A stretch of 64,000 bases of DNA from Undibacterium sp. (GTDB taxonomy: Bacteria > Pseudomonadota > Gammaproteobacteria > Burkholderiales > Burkholderiaceae_D), in contig JAUSNO010000036.1 in the NCBI GenBank assembly GCA_030645915.1, forward strand, positions 1 to 64,000, read 5' to 3'. The notes beneath the pieces are model-generated. The model made no database searches, had not been told where the DNA came from, and saw only the letters and a program-made list of their open reading frames with translations. Position numbers and translations under genes: made by a program. Positions 8,086 through 17,437 of the stretch are shown piece by piece. Every line of letters starts with the position of its first letter. Within the stretch, counting starts at the first letter, position 1.

Positions 8086-10197
8086 TCAGCGCACTACATT
8101 GGCTGCATTATCCCACTTCAGCATGTTCCACAGAAAACTGTAGGTGATCGCGCTCATGTCCGCTCTTTGCGCATTGTTGGCGGCACCGCCGTGACCACCT
8201 TCGATGTTTTCGTAATACCAGACGTTCTGGTGACCCTGATCCAGCATTTTAGCTGCCATCTTGCGCGCATGGCCAGGGTGTACGCGGTCATCGCGGGTAG
8301 ATGTGATGAACAGAACGTTAGGATATTTAGCATCCGCCTTGACGTTCTGGTAAGGAGAATAACGCTGGATGTATTCCCACTCTGCAGGCACATCCGGATT
8401 GCCATATTCACCCATCCAGGAAGCTCCGGCCAACAATTTATTGAAGCGCTGCATATCGAGCAAAGGCACCTGGCTCACCACCGCATTAAAAAGCTCCGGG
8501 CGCTGCGTCAAGGCAACCCCAGCCAGCAATCCACCATTGCTGCCACCCATGGCACCCAAATGTTTGGGGCTGGTGATTTTACTGGCGATCAGGTCTTCGG
8601 CTACCGCTGCAAAATCATCATAGGCGCGCTGACGATTTTCCTTCAGTGCCAGCTGGTGCCAGCGTGGGCCGAATTCGCCACCGCCACGGATATTTGCCAC
8701 CACATACACGCCACCTTTTTCCAACCAGGTTTTACCCAATGCGCCCGAGTATGACGGTGTTAGCGATATTTGGAAACCGCCGTAGCCATACAATAAAGTG
8801 GGATTGTTACCGTCGTATTTCACATCCTTGCGACGCACCATAAAATACGGCACTTTGGTGCCGTCTTTGGATGTGGCGAATTTTTGCAAGGTCTCAAAAG
8901 GAGTCGCATCAAAAAACGCCGGCGATGACTTCAGCTGTTCACGCTGGTCATTGCCGGCATGCGCCATTTGATAAACGCTAGGCGTCAAATAATCGGAATA
9001 GCTGATCAGGTAATCATCCGAATGTTTCGCATCGAAAGCGCTAATGCCGACCGCCCCCATAGTCGGCAAGTTGACTTTTCTGGAGGCCCACTTACCCTTC
9101 ACTAACTGCCATTCTGTCAGGCTGCTTTTGACATTATCTAGCGATTGCAGCAACACATAATTTTTGGTGTAGGCGGCGCCAGTAAACGAGGTGCTATCAC
9201 TAGGCTCAAACAAGATGGCGAAGCTGCGTTCGCCTTTTTGGAAAGCATCAAAATCCATCGCCAGTACGCTACCCGAGGCAAAAGTCTTGCCGCCAGTGGT
9301 CCAGCTTTCTTTCGGCATGACGATGAATTGTTTGCCGAAGAAGGCAATGTCAGAATGCGCTGGCACATCGAGCTTGACGATCTTATCGCCGACACGGACA
9401 AATTCTTCAGCCGTATAGAAAGTCATTCTGCGGCTGACTAATTCATGGTGAATACCGCCATGATCAGAGGCTTGCGCGGAGACCCCCATATCGGCCTTCT
9501 CACCTTCAAGCAACATTTTTGCACTCGCTAACGGTGTCCCGCGCTTCCATTCCTTAACGATACGGGCATAGCCGGAATCAGTCATCGTGCCGGCACCAAA
9601 ATCAGTGGCAACAAACAGGCGATCCTTATCTGCCCAATCAACCGTCATTTTAGACTCTGGCAAAGTAAAGCCGTTCTTGACGAAGGATTTGCTTTTCAAA
9701 TCAAACTCACGCAGGGTAATCGCATCTGCGCCGCCGCGAGAAAGCTGGATCAGGCAGCGATCAAAAGCCGGCTCACGGCAATTGCTGCCTTTAAAGACCC
9801 AGTTTTCGTTTTCAGATTTTGCCAGGGCATCGATATCGAGCACGGTTTCCCATGCCGGCTGGGCCTTGCGGTAATCCTCCAAGCTGGTCTTGCGCCAGAT
9901 ACCGCGCGGATGGTCTGCATCAGTCCACAAGTTATACACGGCATTGCCCATTTTTCTGATGGCCGGAATACGGTCCTTGGAATCGAGCACAATCTGTAAA
10001 TCAGCACGCAGCTGGATAAAACCCGCATCCTTATCGAGTTTGCCGCGTGTAAGCTGATTGCGCGCCTTGACCCAATCGAGGGCCTTTTCACCGCCGACAT
10101 CCTCCAGCCATTGCTGTTTGTCTTCAGTCTGCGCCAGCGCCAGACTGCTTGCGCTCAACATCAACATCCCAGCGATCATTTTTAATTGTGGTTTCAT
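8086..10197 (-). CDS. Secreted prolyl oligopeptidase family serine peptidase (S9A)
   Basis: A 703-residue protein with a clear signal peptide (cleavage expected after SLALA, near residue 22), so it is likely periplasmic or exported. The N-terminal two thirds match the seven-blade propeller of S9 peptidases, and the C-terminal alpha/beta-hydrolase domain holds the triad: Ser in GGSNGG, Asp in STRDDRVHP and His in EGGHGG. Family members cleave short peptides after proline. It is a single-gene transcript by context: a terminator follows and a 340-base AT-rich gap precedes it. GGAAAA precedes the ATG. Confidence 0.9.
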   Translation of the reverse strand: MKPQLKMIAGMLMLSASSLALAQTEDKQQWLEDVGGEKALDWVKARNQLTRGKLDKDAGFIQLRADLQIVLDSKDRIPAIRKMGNAVYNLWTDADHPRGIWRKTSLEDYRKAQPAWETVLDIDALAKSENENWVFKGSNCREPAFDRCLIQLSRGGADAITLREFDLKSKSFVKNGFTLPESKMTVDWADKDRLFVATDFGAGTMTDSGYARIVKEWKRGTPLASAKMLLEGEKADMGVSAQASDHGGIHHELVSRRMTFYTAEEFVRVGDKIVKLDVPAHSDIAFFGKQFIVMPKESWTTGGKTFASGSVLAMDFDAFQKGERSFAILFEPSDSTSFTGAAYTKNYVLLQSLDNVKSSLTEWQLVKGKWASRKVNLPTMGAVGISAFDAKHSDDYLISYSDYLTPSVYQMAHAGNDQREQLKSSPAFFDATPFETLQKFATSKDGTKVPYFMVRRKDVKYDGNNPTLLYGYGGFQISLTPSYSGALGKTWLEKGGVYVVANIRGGGEFGPRWHQLALKENRQRAYDDFAAVAEDLIASKITSPKHLGAMGGSNGGLLAGVALTQRPELFNAVVSQVPLLDMQRFNKLLAGASWMGEYGNPDVPAEWEYIQRYSPYQNVKADAKYPNVLFITSTRDDRVHPGHARKMAAKMLDQGHQNVWYYENIEGGHGGAANNAQRADMSAITYSFLWNMLKWDNAANVVR

Positions 10198-10536
10198 TCT
10201 TTTCCTTTTTGTGTTGCACGTCTTCCGCCGTGCGGTCTCCGCCTGATGATACTTTTTTGATCACGATAGTTCATGATTCAGACGGTGTCTTCGACAGGTC
10301 AAATTGACGATTAGTTCATCATAAAAAAATCTATCCGCAGGCTCAAATTAAGACCAAATTAGTTCACCGTCAACATTCTGAGCAAGATCAAAATTATGTT
10401 TTGGAAATTCATCAAATTGATCATTTGACGATAGAAAATATCATTCTTTTTATAGAAATATTTGTTTAAATTATTTGCATCCCGTCTATTCCCACCCACC
10501 GTTCATCATGTCGGCAGAAAATAGCAAGTATACGGT
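10198..10536. other. AT-rich intergenic region, no gene seen
   Basis: The 339 bases separate two minus-strand peptidase genes. They are AT-rich and presumably hold the promoter of the oligopeptidase gene. TGATCA cores with partial arms occur (for example TCAAATTGATCATTTGA near 10417), which could be operator-like, but the symmetry is incomplete. No RNA gene or open frame is convincing. Confidence 0.4.
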
Positions 10537-11451
10537 TCAGTTACGCTGAGCCAGTTTGGGGGGTGCTGGCACATTGCGCCGGATCCAGCCTTGCATGTCT
10601 TGCCAGATGCGCAGCACTTCTGCATCTGACGGCATTTGCGTAGCATTTGGCAATTCTATGGTAACCACGGGAATGTCCTTGTGCAGGCCACTGTAATTGC
10701 CTAGAGAGCCGGGATAAACGCCGACCCGGTTATACCAAAGGCGGCCAAAGCGTTTGGGCGGCGTAACCGGGCCATCCAAATCGAGTACGCCAAACGGAGC
10801 GTGCACCGAGATGATGACATCCGGCTTGTAATTTTCTATGGTGTCGTAGACCCAGCGGCTTTCCGGCTCGGAAATAGGTGCCTTGCCAGGATAACGGCGT
10901 GGATCGCTGCGCGTGACCTTGGCCCAATAACGTGGCGCATCCTGTTGCCAGTTAGGGGTAGGAAAATTACGATTGAGATCAATCCCACGCGCGTTGACAC
11001 GTTTTGGCCTGACCGCAAGCAGGCCATCAGGATTGACGATAGGGGCAACCTTCCACTGAAACTCTTGCGTTCCCGTTTTATGCATCATCGCCAACCATTT
11101 AAACACCACCGCAGAAGCGGTTTGTTCATCACCGTGAATGCCTCCTAACAGCAAAATTTTAAGAGGATGCTTGCGTTGAGGGTCTGCCGCAAAATTTTTT
11201 TCAAGTATGGGAAAACCATTGAATGAAGACGCGCCGGTAGGCACGAGTGCGCTATTTCGGCAATCATTCTGAGATATTTTTGGCAATCGAACAGAAAGAG
11301 GAGTACACCAATCCGTGACTTGCGCATGACGCATGCCTCTGCCGGGCATATCGGCACCAACAACTTGCAGGGACACCGTCATGGAGAATCCAAACAGTGC
11401 CACCTGCAGAGCAGCAATGGGTTTATTTATTACTTCGCACCACTGCATCAC
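10537..11451 (-). CDS. Zinc carboxypeptidase, M14 family (MpaA-like amidase subgroup)
   Basis: A 304-residue protein with a hydrophobic N-terminus that looks like a signal peptide. The M14 zinc site is visible as HGDE (His and Glu ligands) and SVHAPFG (third ligand), with substrate Arg and Asn in RGIDLNRNFP and the catalytic Glu in VTIELPNA. Short M14 members such as MpaA release diaminopimelate from murein tripeptide; the exact substrate here is not known. The start is uncertain: the first ATG codons (MMQW) are used, and a shorter form from MTVSL would weaken the signal peptide. It lies 22 bases after metK in the same direction. Confidence 0.8.
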   Translation of the reverse strand: MMQWCEVINKPIAALQVALFGFSMTVSLQVVGADMPGRGMRHAQVTDWCTPLSVRLPKISQNDCRNSALVPTGASSFNGFPILEKNFAADPQRKHPLKILLLGGIHGDEQTASAVVFKWLAMMHKTGTQEFQWKVAPIVNPDGLLAVRPKRVNARGIDLNRNFPTPNWQQDAPRYWAKVTRSDPRRYPGKAPISEPESRWVYDTIENYKPDVIISVHAPFGVLDLDGPVTPPKRFGRLWYNRVGVYPGSLGNYSGLHKDIPVVTIELPNATQMPSDAEVLRIWQDMQGWIRRNVPAPPKLAQRN

Positions 11452-11473
11452 ATCAAATACATTTTCTTAAAAT

Positions 11474-12652
11474 TTACAGTCCCGCGGCTGCACGCAAGAG
11501 CGTGACTTTATCGGTACGCTCCCAGGTGAACTCGGGTTCTTCACGGCCAAAGTGGCCGTAGGCAGCAGTCTTGGTATAAATCGGGCGCAGCAGGTCGAGC
11601 ATCTGGATAATGCCTTTTGGACGAAGATCAAAATATTCGTTAACCAATATCGCCAATTGCTCGTCAGGGATCACGCCTGTGCCTTCGGTGTACACCGTGA
11701 CATTCATCGGACGAGCCACGCCGATCGCATAAGCAACCTGAATCTGACATTGTTTGGCCAGACCGGCAGCGACAATATTTTTTGCCACATAACGCGCCGC
11801 ATAAGCTGCCGAACGATCCACTTTGGTAGGGTCTTTACCTGAGAAAGCACCGCCACCATGAGGACAGGCTCCGCCATAGGTATCAACGATAATCTTGCGA
11901 CCAGTGAGGCCGCAATCGCCTTGCGGACCGCCAATGACAAAACGGCCAGTAGGATTGATCAGGAATTTAGTGTCTTTCAGCCATTCTGCCGGCAACACAG
12001 GGCGAATGATTTCTTCAATCACCGCCTCGATGAATGATGGCTTCATCTTGCTGCCATCACTTTGATCGGGGCTATGCTGAGTTGACAAAACCACCGTATC
12101 GATACTGTGAGGCTTGCCATCAACATAACGCATCGTGACTTGACTCTTGGCATCAGGACGCAAGAAAGGCAAACGACCGTCTTTGCGCAATTGCGCCTGG
12201 CGCTCCACCAGACGATGCGCGTAGTAGATTGGTGCAGGCATCAATTCCGGTGTTTCATCACAAGCGTAACCGAACATCAAGCCCTGATCACCGGCACCGA
12301 TGTTGAGATGATCATCAGACGCATGATCGACACCCTGGGCAATGTCATTCGATTGCTTGTCATAGGCTACCAGCACTGCACAGCCTTTGTAATCAATACC
12401 ATACTCGGTATTATCGTAGCCAATACGCTTGATGGTATCGCGCGCTACCTGAATATAATCGACGTTGGCGTTAGTAGTGATTTCACCAGCCAATACCACT
12501 AAGCCGGTATTGACCAGAGTTTCGGCAGCCACGCGTGAACGCGGGTCTTGCTCATAGATTGCATCGAGAATTGCATCAGAAATCTGATCGGCCACTTTAT
12601 CCGGGTGGCCTTCAGAAACTGATTCTGAGGTGAAGAGAAAATCGTTTGCCAT
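11474..12652 (-). CDS. metK: S-adenosylmethionine synthetase
   Basis: A 392-residue enzyme that makes SAM from methionine and ATP in the cytoplasm, with three repeated domains. Motifs seen are SEGHPDK at the N-terminus, [12 protein letters not shown] (ATP site), the metal-binding DAKSQVT stretch and [20 protein letters not shown]. Length and motifs are normal. GGAG lies six bases before the ATG. The leader contains two competing helices that could gate the Shine-Dalgarno (see 12650-12720). With ahcY and metF, also in this window, it forms the activated-methyl cycle. Confidence 0.97.
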   Translation of the reverse strand: MANDFLFTSESVSEGHPDKVADQISDAILDAIYEQDPRSRVAAETLVNTGLVVLAGEITTNANVDYIQVARDTIKRIGYDNTEYGIDYKGCAVLVAYDKQSNDIAQGVDHASDDHLNIGAGDQGLMFGYACDETPELMPAPIYYAHRLVERQAQLRKDGRLPFLRPDAKSQVTMRYVDGKPHSIDTVVLSTQHSPDQSDGSKMKPSFIEAVIEEIIRPVLPAEWLKDTKFLINPTGRFVIGGPQGDCGLTGRKIIVDTYGGACPHGGGAFSGKDPTKVDRSAAYAARYVAKNIVAAGLAKQCQIQVAYAIGVARPMNVTVYTEGTGVIPDEQLAILVNEYFDLRPKGIIQMLDLLRPIYTKTAAYGHFGREEPEFTWERTDKVTLLRAAAGL

Positions 12653-12720
12653 CGCAGGCTCCTTTTTTTAAATTGACCATGTCGCAGCCTAAAAGAGAAC
12701 CTGCGACGCTTTAGCGAAAT
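12650..12720 (-). promoter_or_regulatory. metK leader with two mutually exclusive RNA helices
   Basis: On the transcript, GUCGCAG (12701-12707) can pair with CUGCGAC (12681-12687) to make a 7-bp hairpin that leaves the ribosome site free. The same 5' arm, read as CGCAGGUUCU (12696-12705), can instead pair without a break with GGAGCCUGCG, the Shine-Dalgarno and the bases up to the start codon (two to three G-U pairs), hiding it. This is the layout of a translational switch. It does not match any riboswitch class I can name; the pairing is seen directly and the regulatory role is inferred. Confidence 0.45.
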
Positions 12721-12895
12721 TTGTAACCCGTCTCGCAAGTTGTCTGTTAACTCGGCGGGGGCGGCTCGTTTATCTCAATGAAGACCGAATCAAGATTCAA
12801 CGAACTGCCAATATGTGATATTTTACGCCTCTTATTCGGACCATGTCGAATCCTCCTGATTTTCCTTGATTTTTTCTTAATTCTTGAGCTGCATC

Positions 12896-13744
12896 ATGCT
12901 TGTCGCCCTTTTTCGCTTTCTGTCTATTTTTCCTTTGCCTGTATTGCATGCGGCCGGCAGTGCGCTTGGCTGGCTCGTATATTTATTTTCTGGCTCGTAT
13001 CGTCGTCGCCTGCAAGAGAATATCGCCAGAGCCGGTTTTGCCTCGCATCAGAAATCAGCTGTGCGTGAAGCTGGCAAAAACATCATGGAATTACCCTTCA
13101 TCTGGTGTGCCAATCCGGCACGCGTCCTACGCACCGCATCGATAGAAAACTGGGAGTTGGTGCAGGCTGCGCTCGACGCTAAAAAAGGCGTCATCTTTCT
13201 AACCCCGCACCTTGGTTGCTTTGAAATTGTGGCGCAGGCCATCGCCGCCAAGACCCGTCTGACCGTGCTATACAGACCGCCTCGTCAGGCGGCGCTAAAG
13301 CCACTGATAGAAGGCGCACGTGCACGCGATAATTTGTTGCTGGCTGCCGCCAACTTATCCGGCGTCAGAATCATGGCAAAAGCCCTGAAAAAAGGTGAGG
13401 CAATCGGATTATTGCCCGATCAGGTACCGCAACAAGGGGAAGGCGTCTGGGCCAGTTTTTTTGGCAAACCCGCCTACACCATGACCCTATCGGCCAAATT
13501 GCATAGCATGACCGGCGCACCTGTCATTTTGACTTACGCCGAACGTCTGCCATCCGGGCGTGGCTACGTAGTGCGTTTTGTCCCATTTGAAGGAGCGCTG
13601 GATGGCGATGCCACACAACAGGCAAGCGCTATCAATGCAGCAATGGAAAGCTTAATCGCCCGCAGTCCATCACAATATTTCTGGAGCTACAACCGCTACA
13701 AAAAACCAGACGGTGTCGCCGCTCCCGATCAGGATGTTGCATGA
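12896..13744 (+). CDS. Lipid A biosynthesis acyltransferase, LpxL/HtrB family (first copy)
   Basis: A 282-residue inner-membrane acyltransferase that adds a secondary acyl chain to lipid A. A hydrophobic N-terminus anchors it, and the family's H-x4-D/E dyad appears as HLGCFE, followed by the conserved LYRPPRQ, GLLPDQ and SPSQYFWSYNRYK near the end. A second family member follows at once with an ATGA overlap, so the two are probably cotranscribed and add chains in order. An ATG at 12896 is chosen over the TTG at 12884. It is divergent from metK, the arrangement usual in Burkholderiales. Confidence 0.9.
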   Translation: MLVALFRFLSIFPLPVLHAAGSALGWLVYLFSGSYRRRLQENIARAGFASHQKSAVREAGKNIMELPFIWCANPARVLRTASIENWELVQAALDAKKGVIFLTPHLGCFEIVAQAIAAKTRLTVLYRPPRQAALKPLIEGARARDNLLLAAANLSGVRIMAKALKKGEAIGLLPDQVPQQGEGVWASFFGKPAYTMTLSAKLHSMTGAPVILTYAERLPSGRGYVVRFVPFEGALDGDATQQASAINAAMESLIARSPSQYFWSYNRYKKPDGVAAPDQDVA

Positions 13745-14604
13745 GATTGGTGCTCGTATTTATGTGGCTGATGCATTGGCTGCCCTTGCCTATCCTCGGA
13801 CGCTTCGGCGAATTTTTTGGCAGTATATTGTTTAGATTTTTAAAGTCGCGCCGCCATATTACGCTGACCAATTTACGGCTGTGCCTGCCGCAGCTAAGCG
13901 AACAAGAGAGACTGGCCATCGCCAAGCGACATTTTCAAGTGTATGCACGCAGTGTTCTGGAGCGCGGGATACTCTGGTGGGGTTCGGAAAATCGTCTCAG
14001 AAAATTAATACAGATCGACCCGGCTATCCCTATGGATACCATACAATCCGGGCCGACGATATTGCTTTGCCCGCATTTTGTCTGCCTCGATGTGGCTGGC
14101 GTGGCGGTGATGCTGGAATCATCCTTGTGTTCGATATATACCCAGCAGCGCAGCAAGGTATTCGATCAGGCATTGCGCAAAGGACGTTCACGTTTTCGCT
14201 CTGTTCAGCTATTCTCGCGCGCAGAAGGTGTCAAGCCGATTATCCGTGCAATGCGCAAACATTTGCCGTTCTTCATGTTGCCGGATATGGATTTTGGCGC
14301 CAAGGACGCAGAGTTCATTCCCTTCTTTGGCATCCCTGCCGCGACCCTGACTGCAGTACCGCGGATTGCTGCCACCACCGGCGCCAAGGTGATCCCGGTG
14401 ATTGCCACCATGCTGCCCGATTATCAGGGCTGGAAAGTCGCTTTCCACGCACCATGGGAAAATTATCCTGGTGACGACATGACTGCCGCCACCCTCTTCA
14501 TGAATCAATATATAGAAACAGAAATTCTCAAAGCGCCAGCCGAATACTTCTGGAGTCACCGGCGTTTCAAGACCAGACCACCGGGCGCAACAAGCGTGTA
14601 TTAA
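13741..14604 (+). CDS. Lipid A biosynthesis acyltransferase, LpxL/LpxM family (second copy)
   Basis: A 287-residue paralogue of the preceding gene; the two overlap by four bases (ATGA), pointing to coupled translation. It has the H-x4-D dyad in HFVCLD, a FMLPDMDFG motif equivalent to LLPDQ, and a C-terminal AEYFWSHRRFKTRP. It presumably acts on the other lipid A hydroxyacyl chain. Which copy is LpxL and which LpxM cannot be settled from sequence here. Confidence 0.9.
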   Translation: MRLVLVFMWLMHWLPLPILGRFGEFFGSILFRFLKSRRHITLTNLRLCLPQLSEQERLAIAKRHFQVYARSVLERGILWWGSENRLRKLIQIDPAIPMDTIQSGPTILLCPHFVCLDVAGVAVMLESSLCSIYTQQRSKVFDQALRKGRSRFRSVQLFSRAEGVKPIIRAMRKHLPFFMLPDMDFGAKDAEFIPFFGIPAATLTAVPRIAATTGAKVIPVIATMLPDYQGWKVAFHAPWENYPGDDMTAATLFMNQYIETEILKAPAEYFWSHRRFKTRPPGATSVY

Positions 14605-14616
14605 CAGCGCGTTTCC

Positions 14617-15498
14617 TCAGCCCAGCAATTCAACCTCACCCGGCAACAGGGTATTCGCCGGCAACACATCCAACGCTTTGAGTTTCTCATACAGCGGAGT
14701 GAAATCAGGTGCAGTGCCATCAAATAGCTGCTGATAGCTATCGATGACAAAATAGGTTTCCTGATACGAGTCTATCTTGTACAGCGTGCGCAGGCAGCGC
14801 TCAATATCGAGATGGATGTGGCGCGAACCGGTGCCAGGTTTCAGACAATACTCAACCTCACCGCCCGACGATAAAATACCCGCGCCATAAATCCGCAAAC
14901 CCTGTGGCGTGTTGATCAAACCAAACTCTACCGTGTACCAATACAGCCGCGCCAGATTATCCAGGCCGCCTAGCTGCATCGCTTTCAAACCGCCTTGGCC
15001 GTACCGTTGCATGTAATCGGCGAACACAGGGTTAAATAGCAGTGGCACGTGACCAAAAAAATCATGGAATACATCCGGTTCAACGATGTAATCGAATTCG
15101 GCCGGCGTCCGCAACCACACCGTGACAGGGAAGCGACGATTGGCCAGATGGTTGAAGAACACCAGCTCAGGAATCAAGCCCGGTACAGCAACAATGTGCC
15201 AGCCAGTGGCCTTGAATAATTCTTCTGAAGTGCGTTCAAATTCAGGAATGCCATCAGCCGCATCCATCTTGTTCAAGGCATCAATAAATTCGTCACAAGC
15301 ACGGCCTGGCAATAAAGCGGCCTGACGCCGGTACAGCTGCCGCCACAGCGCGTGCTCGGCTTCAGTATATCCTGCCCAGTCTTGCTGAACTACATATTGA
15401 TCGTCCGCGAGAGAGTAATCTCCGCGCAATGCAGCGCCGTCTGATTTCTCGGCGACGGTAGCCAGAAAATCGGCATTCGAAACGACAGCAACTTCCAT
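14617..15498 (-). CDS. phhA: Phenylalanine 4-monooxygenase
   Basis: A 293-residue cytoplasmic iron and pterin enzyme that turns phenylalanine into tyrosine. The iron ligands are the two His of HDFFGH (145 and 150) and Glu191 in TVEFGL. The bacterial form lacks the regulatory domain of animal enzymes, and the length fits. It sits just downstream of hppD, so together they feed phenylalanine to homogentisate. The terminator between them at 15541-15586 suggests partly separate transcription. No tetrahydropterin recycling gene (phhB) adjoins it. Confidence 0.95.
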   Translation of the reverse strand: MEVAVVSNADFLATVAEKSDGAALRGDYSLADDQYVVQQDWAGYTEAEHALWRQLYRRQAALLPGRACDEFIDALNKMDAADGIPEFERTSEELFKATGWHIVAVPGLIPELVFFNHLANRRFPVTVWLRTPAEFDYIVEPDVFHDFFGHVPLLFNPVFADYMQRYGQGGLKAMQLGGLDNLARLYWYTVEFGLINTPQGLRIYGAGILSSGGEVEYCLKPGTGSRHIHLDIERCLRTLYKIDSYQETYFVIDSYQQLFDGTAPDFTPLYEKLKALDVLPANTLLPGEVELLG

Positions 15499-15540
15499 GA
15501 TCTCAACTCCCTATTCGATATTAAAGCGCAAGTAAAAACG

Positions 15541-15586
15541 CAAAAAAGAAAGGCTGGCAGCGTGAACTAACACGGCAACCAGCCTT
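15541..15586 (-). terminator. Intrinsic terminator after hppD
   Basis: AAGGCTGG pairs with CCAGCCTT, with an inner CGTG/CACG stem, followed on the minus strand by TTCTTTTTTG. It lies between hppD and phhA, so phhA may rely on read-through or on its own promoter. Confidence 0.75.
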
Positions 15587-15602
15587 GATATCAAGCTGCG
15601 GT

Positions 15603-16718
15603 TTAGGCTGTCGCCTTATCGTCTTTCAACACGCCACGACGGATCTGATCAAGTTCGATTGATTCGAACAAAGCGCGGAAATTGCCCTCGCCAAAACCTT
15701 GGTCGCCCTTGCGTTGTATCACTTCAAAAAAGATAGGTCCGATGACTGTCGTTGTGAAAATTTGCAGTAACAATTCACGTGACGTTTCAGTGCTCTTGCC
15801 ATCCATCAGTATACGCAGCTTACGCAGCTCATCGACGTTCTCACCATGTCCTGGCAAGCGACGATCGATCAGGTCGTAATACGTTTCTATCGTATCCTGG
15901 AACACAATACCGGCATTTTTCATGTCAACGATAGTCTGGTAAATATTATCCGTACCCATAGCGATATGCTGCACGCCTTCACCGTGATACAGATCCAGAT
16001 ATTCAGAAATCTGTGACTTATCGTCAGAAGATTCGTTAATAGGAATACGAATCTTGCCGCAAGGTGAAGTCATGGCTTTTGACTTCAGGCCGGTGTGCTT
16101 GCCTGCGATATCGAAGTAACGCACTTCACGGAAATTAAACAGGGTTTCGTAATAATCCGCCCACTCCTTCATGCGACCGCGATGCACATTGTGGGTCAGA
16201 TGATCGATATAAGTCAGACCATGCCCCTTGTGATTGGCATCGACGCCAGGCAATGCAACGAAGTCTGCATCGTAGATGCTGATATTGCCAATCGCACCGG
16301 GTGCCTGGCCATCCTTACCCTGCCAGCGATCAACAAAATACACCAAAGAATCACCGATACCCTTGATCGCAGGGATATTCAACTCCATCGGCCCGGTCTG
16401 ATTATCAAAGCCCCATGCCCCCAACTCCAATGCACGTTTGTAAGCAAAATTGGCATCCTTCACGCGCAAGGCAAATGCGCATACGGATGGGCCATGTTTG
16501 CGCGCAAAGCGTTGTGCAAAGGAATCAGGCTCGGCGTTAATGATGAAGTTGACATCGCCCTGACGATACAAGGTGACATCTTTGGTGCGATGCTTCGCTA
16601 TCGCGGCAAACCCCATCCGTTCAAACAGTTCGCCCACTTCTTTTGGATTCGGTGCGGCGTACTCGATAAACTCAAATCCATCGGTACCCATCGGGTTATC
16701 CCACGTCTGCAAATCCAT
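15603..16718 (-). CDS. hppD: 4-hydroxyphenylpyruvate dioxygenase
   Basis: A 371-residue non-haem iron enzyme that converts 4-hydroxyphenylpyruvate to homogentisate in tyrosine breakdown. It has two vicinal-oxygen-chelate domains; the iron ligands are His173 (DHLTHN), His251 (VQHIAMGTDN) and the Glu in FFEVIQRKG, and the C-terminal GFGEGNFRALFESIE is the family signature. The start at 16718 has GGAG six bases upstream; an ATG four codons earlier lacks a usable site. A Lrp-type regulator is divergent from it and probably controls it. Homogentisate dioxygenase is not in the window. Confidence 0.95.
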   Translation of the reverse strand: MDLQTWDNPMGTDGFEFIEYAAPNPKEVGELFERMGFAAIAKHRTKDVTLYRQGDVNFIINAEPDSFAQRFARKHGPSVCAFALRVKDANFAYKRALELGAWGFDNQTGPMELNIPAIKGIGDSLVYFVDRWQGKDGQAPGAIGNISIYDADFVALPGVDANHKGHGLTYIDHLTHNVHRGRMKEWADYYETLFNFREVRYFDIAGKHTGLKSKAMTSPCGKIRIPINESSDDKSQISEYLDLYHGEGVQHIAMGTDNIYQTIVDMKNAGIVFQDTIETYYDLIDRRLPGHGENVDELRKLRILMDGKSTETSRELLLQIFTTTVIGPIFFEVIQRKGDQGFGEGNFRALFESIELDQIRRGVLKDDKATA

Positions 16719-16777
16719 GTTTGTCTCCATCCTATGTTGAATTATTTGTGCATCCCCACATCAAAACTCGGCTTTTT

Positions 16778-16805
16778 TTGACATAGATCAAGCTCTCAGT
16801 ATAGT
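16778..16805 (+). promoter_or_regulatory. Sigma-70-like promoter with an FNR-like box, upstream of the Lrp-type gene
   Basis: TTGACA (16778-16783) and TATAGT (16800-16805) are 16 bases apart, a strong match to the housekeeping consensus, about 90 bases before the regulator's start. The -35 is part of TTGACATAGATCAA (16778-16791), one base from the FNR/Anr consensus TTGAT-N4-ATCAA. In this position a bound FNR would block this promoter; it could also influence hppD on the other strand, 60 bases away. The promoter is well supported and the FNR role is a guess. Confidence 0.55.
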
Positions 16806-16896
16806 CCGCAGCGCACGCCATTAAATTGCAAACTTACCCCACGAATGCTAATTTTCAGCAATAATATGCCAAATAATTTAATTTTAATGGCAGATA

Positions 16897-17406
16897 ATGA
16901 CTGAAATACCCTTGGACAAAATTGATCGCAAGATCCTCGCAATTTTGCAGGCGGATGGCAGATTGACCAATCAGGAAGTCGCCGAGCGCGTCAACCTATC
17001 ACCATCGCCGTGCCTGCGCCGCATCAAACGGCTGGAAGATTCTGGCGTGATACGCAAGTATGTTGCCTTGCTGGAACCGGCAAAAATAGGACTAGGGCTG
17101 TTGGCGTATGTCAACGTACGACTGGAAAAACACAATGACACGCCGGGCAAAGGGACCTCGCGCTCACCACGCAATGATTTTGGCGCATCGGTGGCACAAT
17201 GGCCTGAAGTGGTAGCCTGCTATGCAATGACGGGCGAGATGGATTATCTGCTGCGGGTACACGTTGAAGACATGAACCACTTTTCACGCTTCATGATGGA
17301 AACCTTGCTACGCCACCCTGCCGTACTGGATGTGAAATCGAGCTTCGCTTTGCAGCAGATTAAGGATACGACCGCTTTGCCAGTAGCAAGCGCTCAGAAC
17401 GGATAG
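16897..17406 (+). CDS. Lrp/AsnC family transcriptional regulator
   Basis: A 169-residue regulator with an N-terminal AsnC-type helix-turn-helix (DRKILAILQADGRLTNQEVA, then LSPSPCLRRIKRL) and a C-terminal RAM domain for effector binding (MTGEMDYLLRV, SSFALQQIK). Between the first RAM strand and its helix there are about eight more residues than in typical Lrp proteins, rich in Gly, Ser and Arg. It is divergent from hppD, so control of phenylalanine/tyrosine catabolism, with an aromatic amino acid as effector, is the likely role (inferred). A good sigma-70-like promoter lies upstream. Confidence 0.9.
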   Translation: MTEIPLDKIDRKILAILQADGRLTNQEVAERVNLSPSPCLRRIKRLEDSGVIRKYVALLEPAKIGLGLLAYVNVRLEKHNDTPGKGTSRSPRNDFGASVAQWPEVVACYAMTGEMDYLLRVHVEDMNHFSRFMMETLLRHPAVLDVKSSFALQQIKDTTALPVASAQNG

Positions 17407-17437
17407 GGCTTGCTATCACAGCCAGGGGAGTTGAAAA

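Noticed and set aside
10400-10440. Operator-like TGATCA symmetry
   Set aside because: The arms match only in part, and AT-rich DNA gives such patterns easily.
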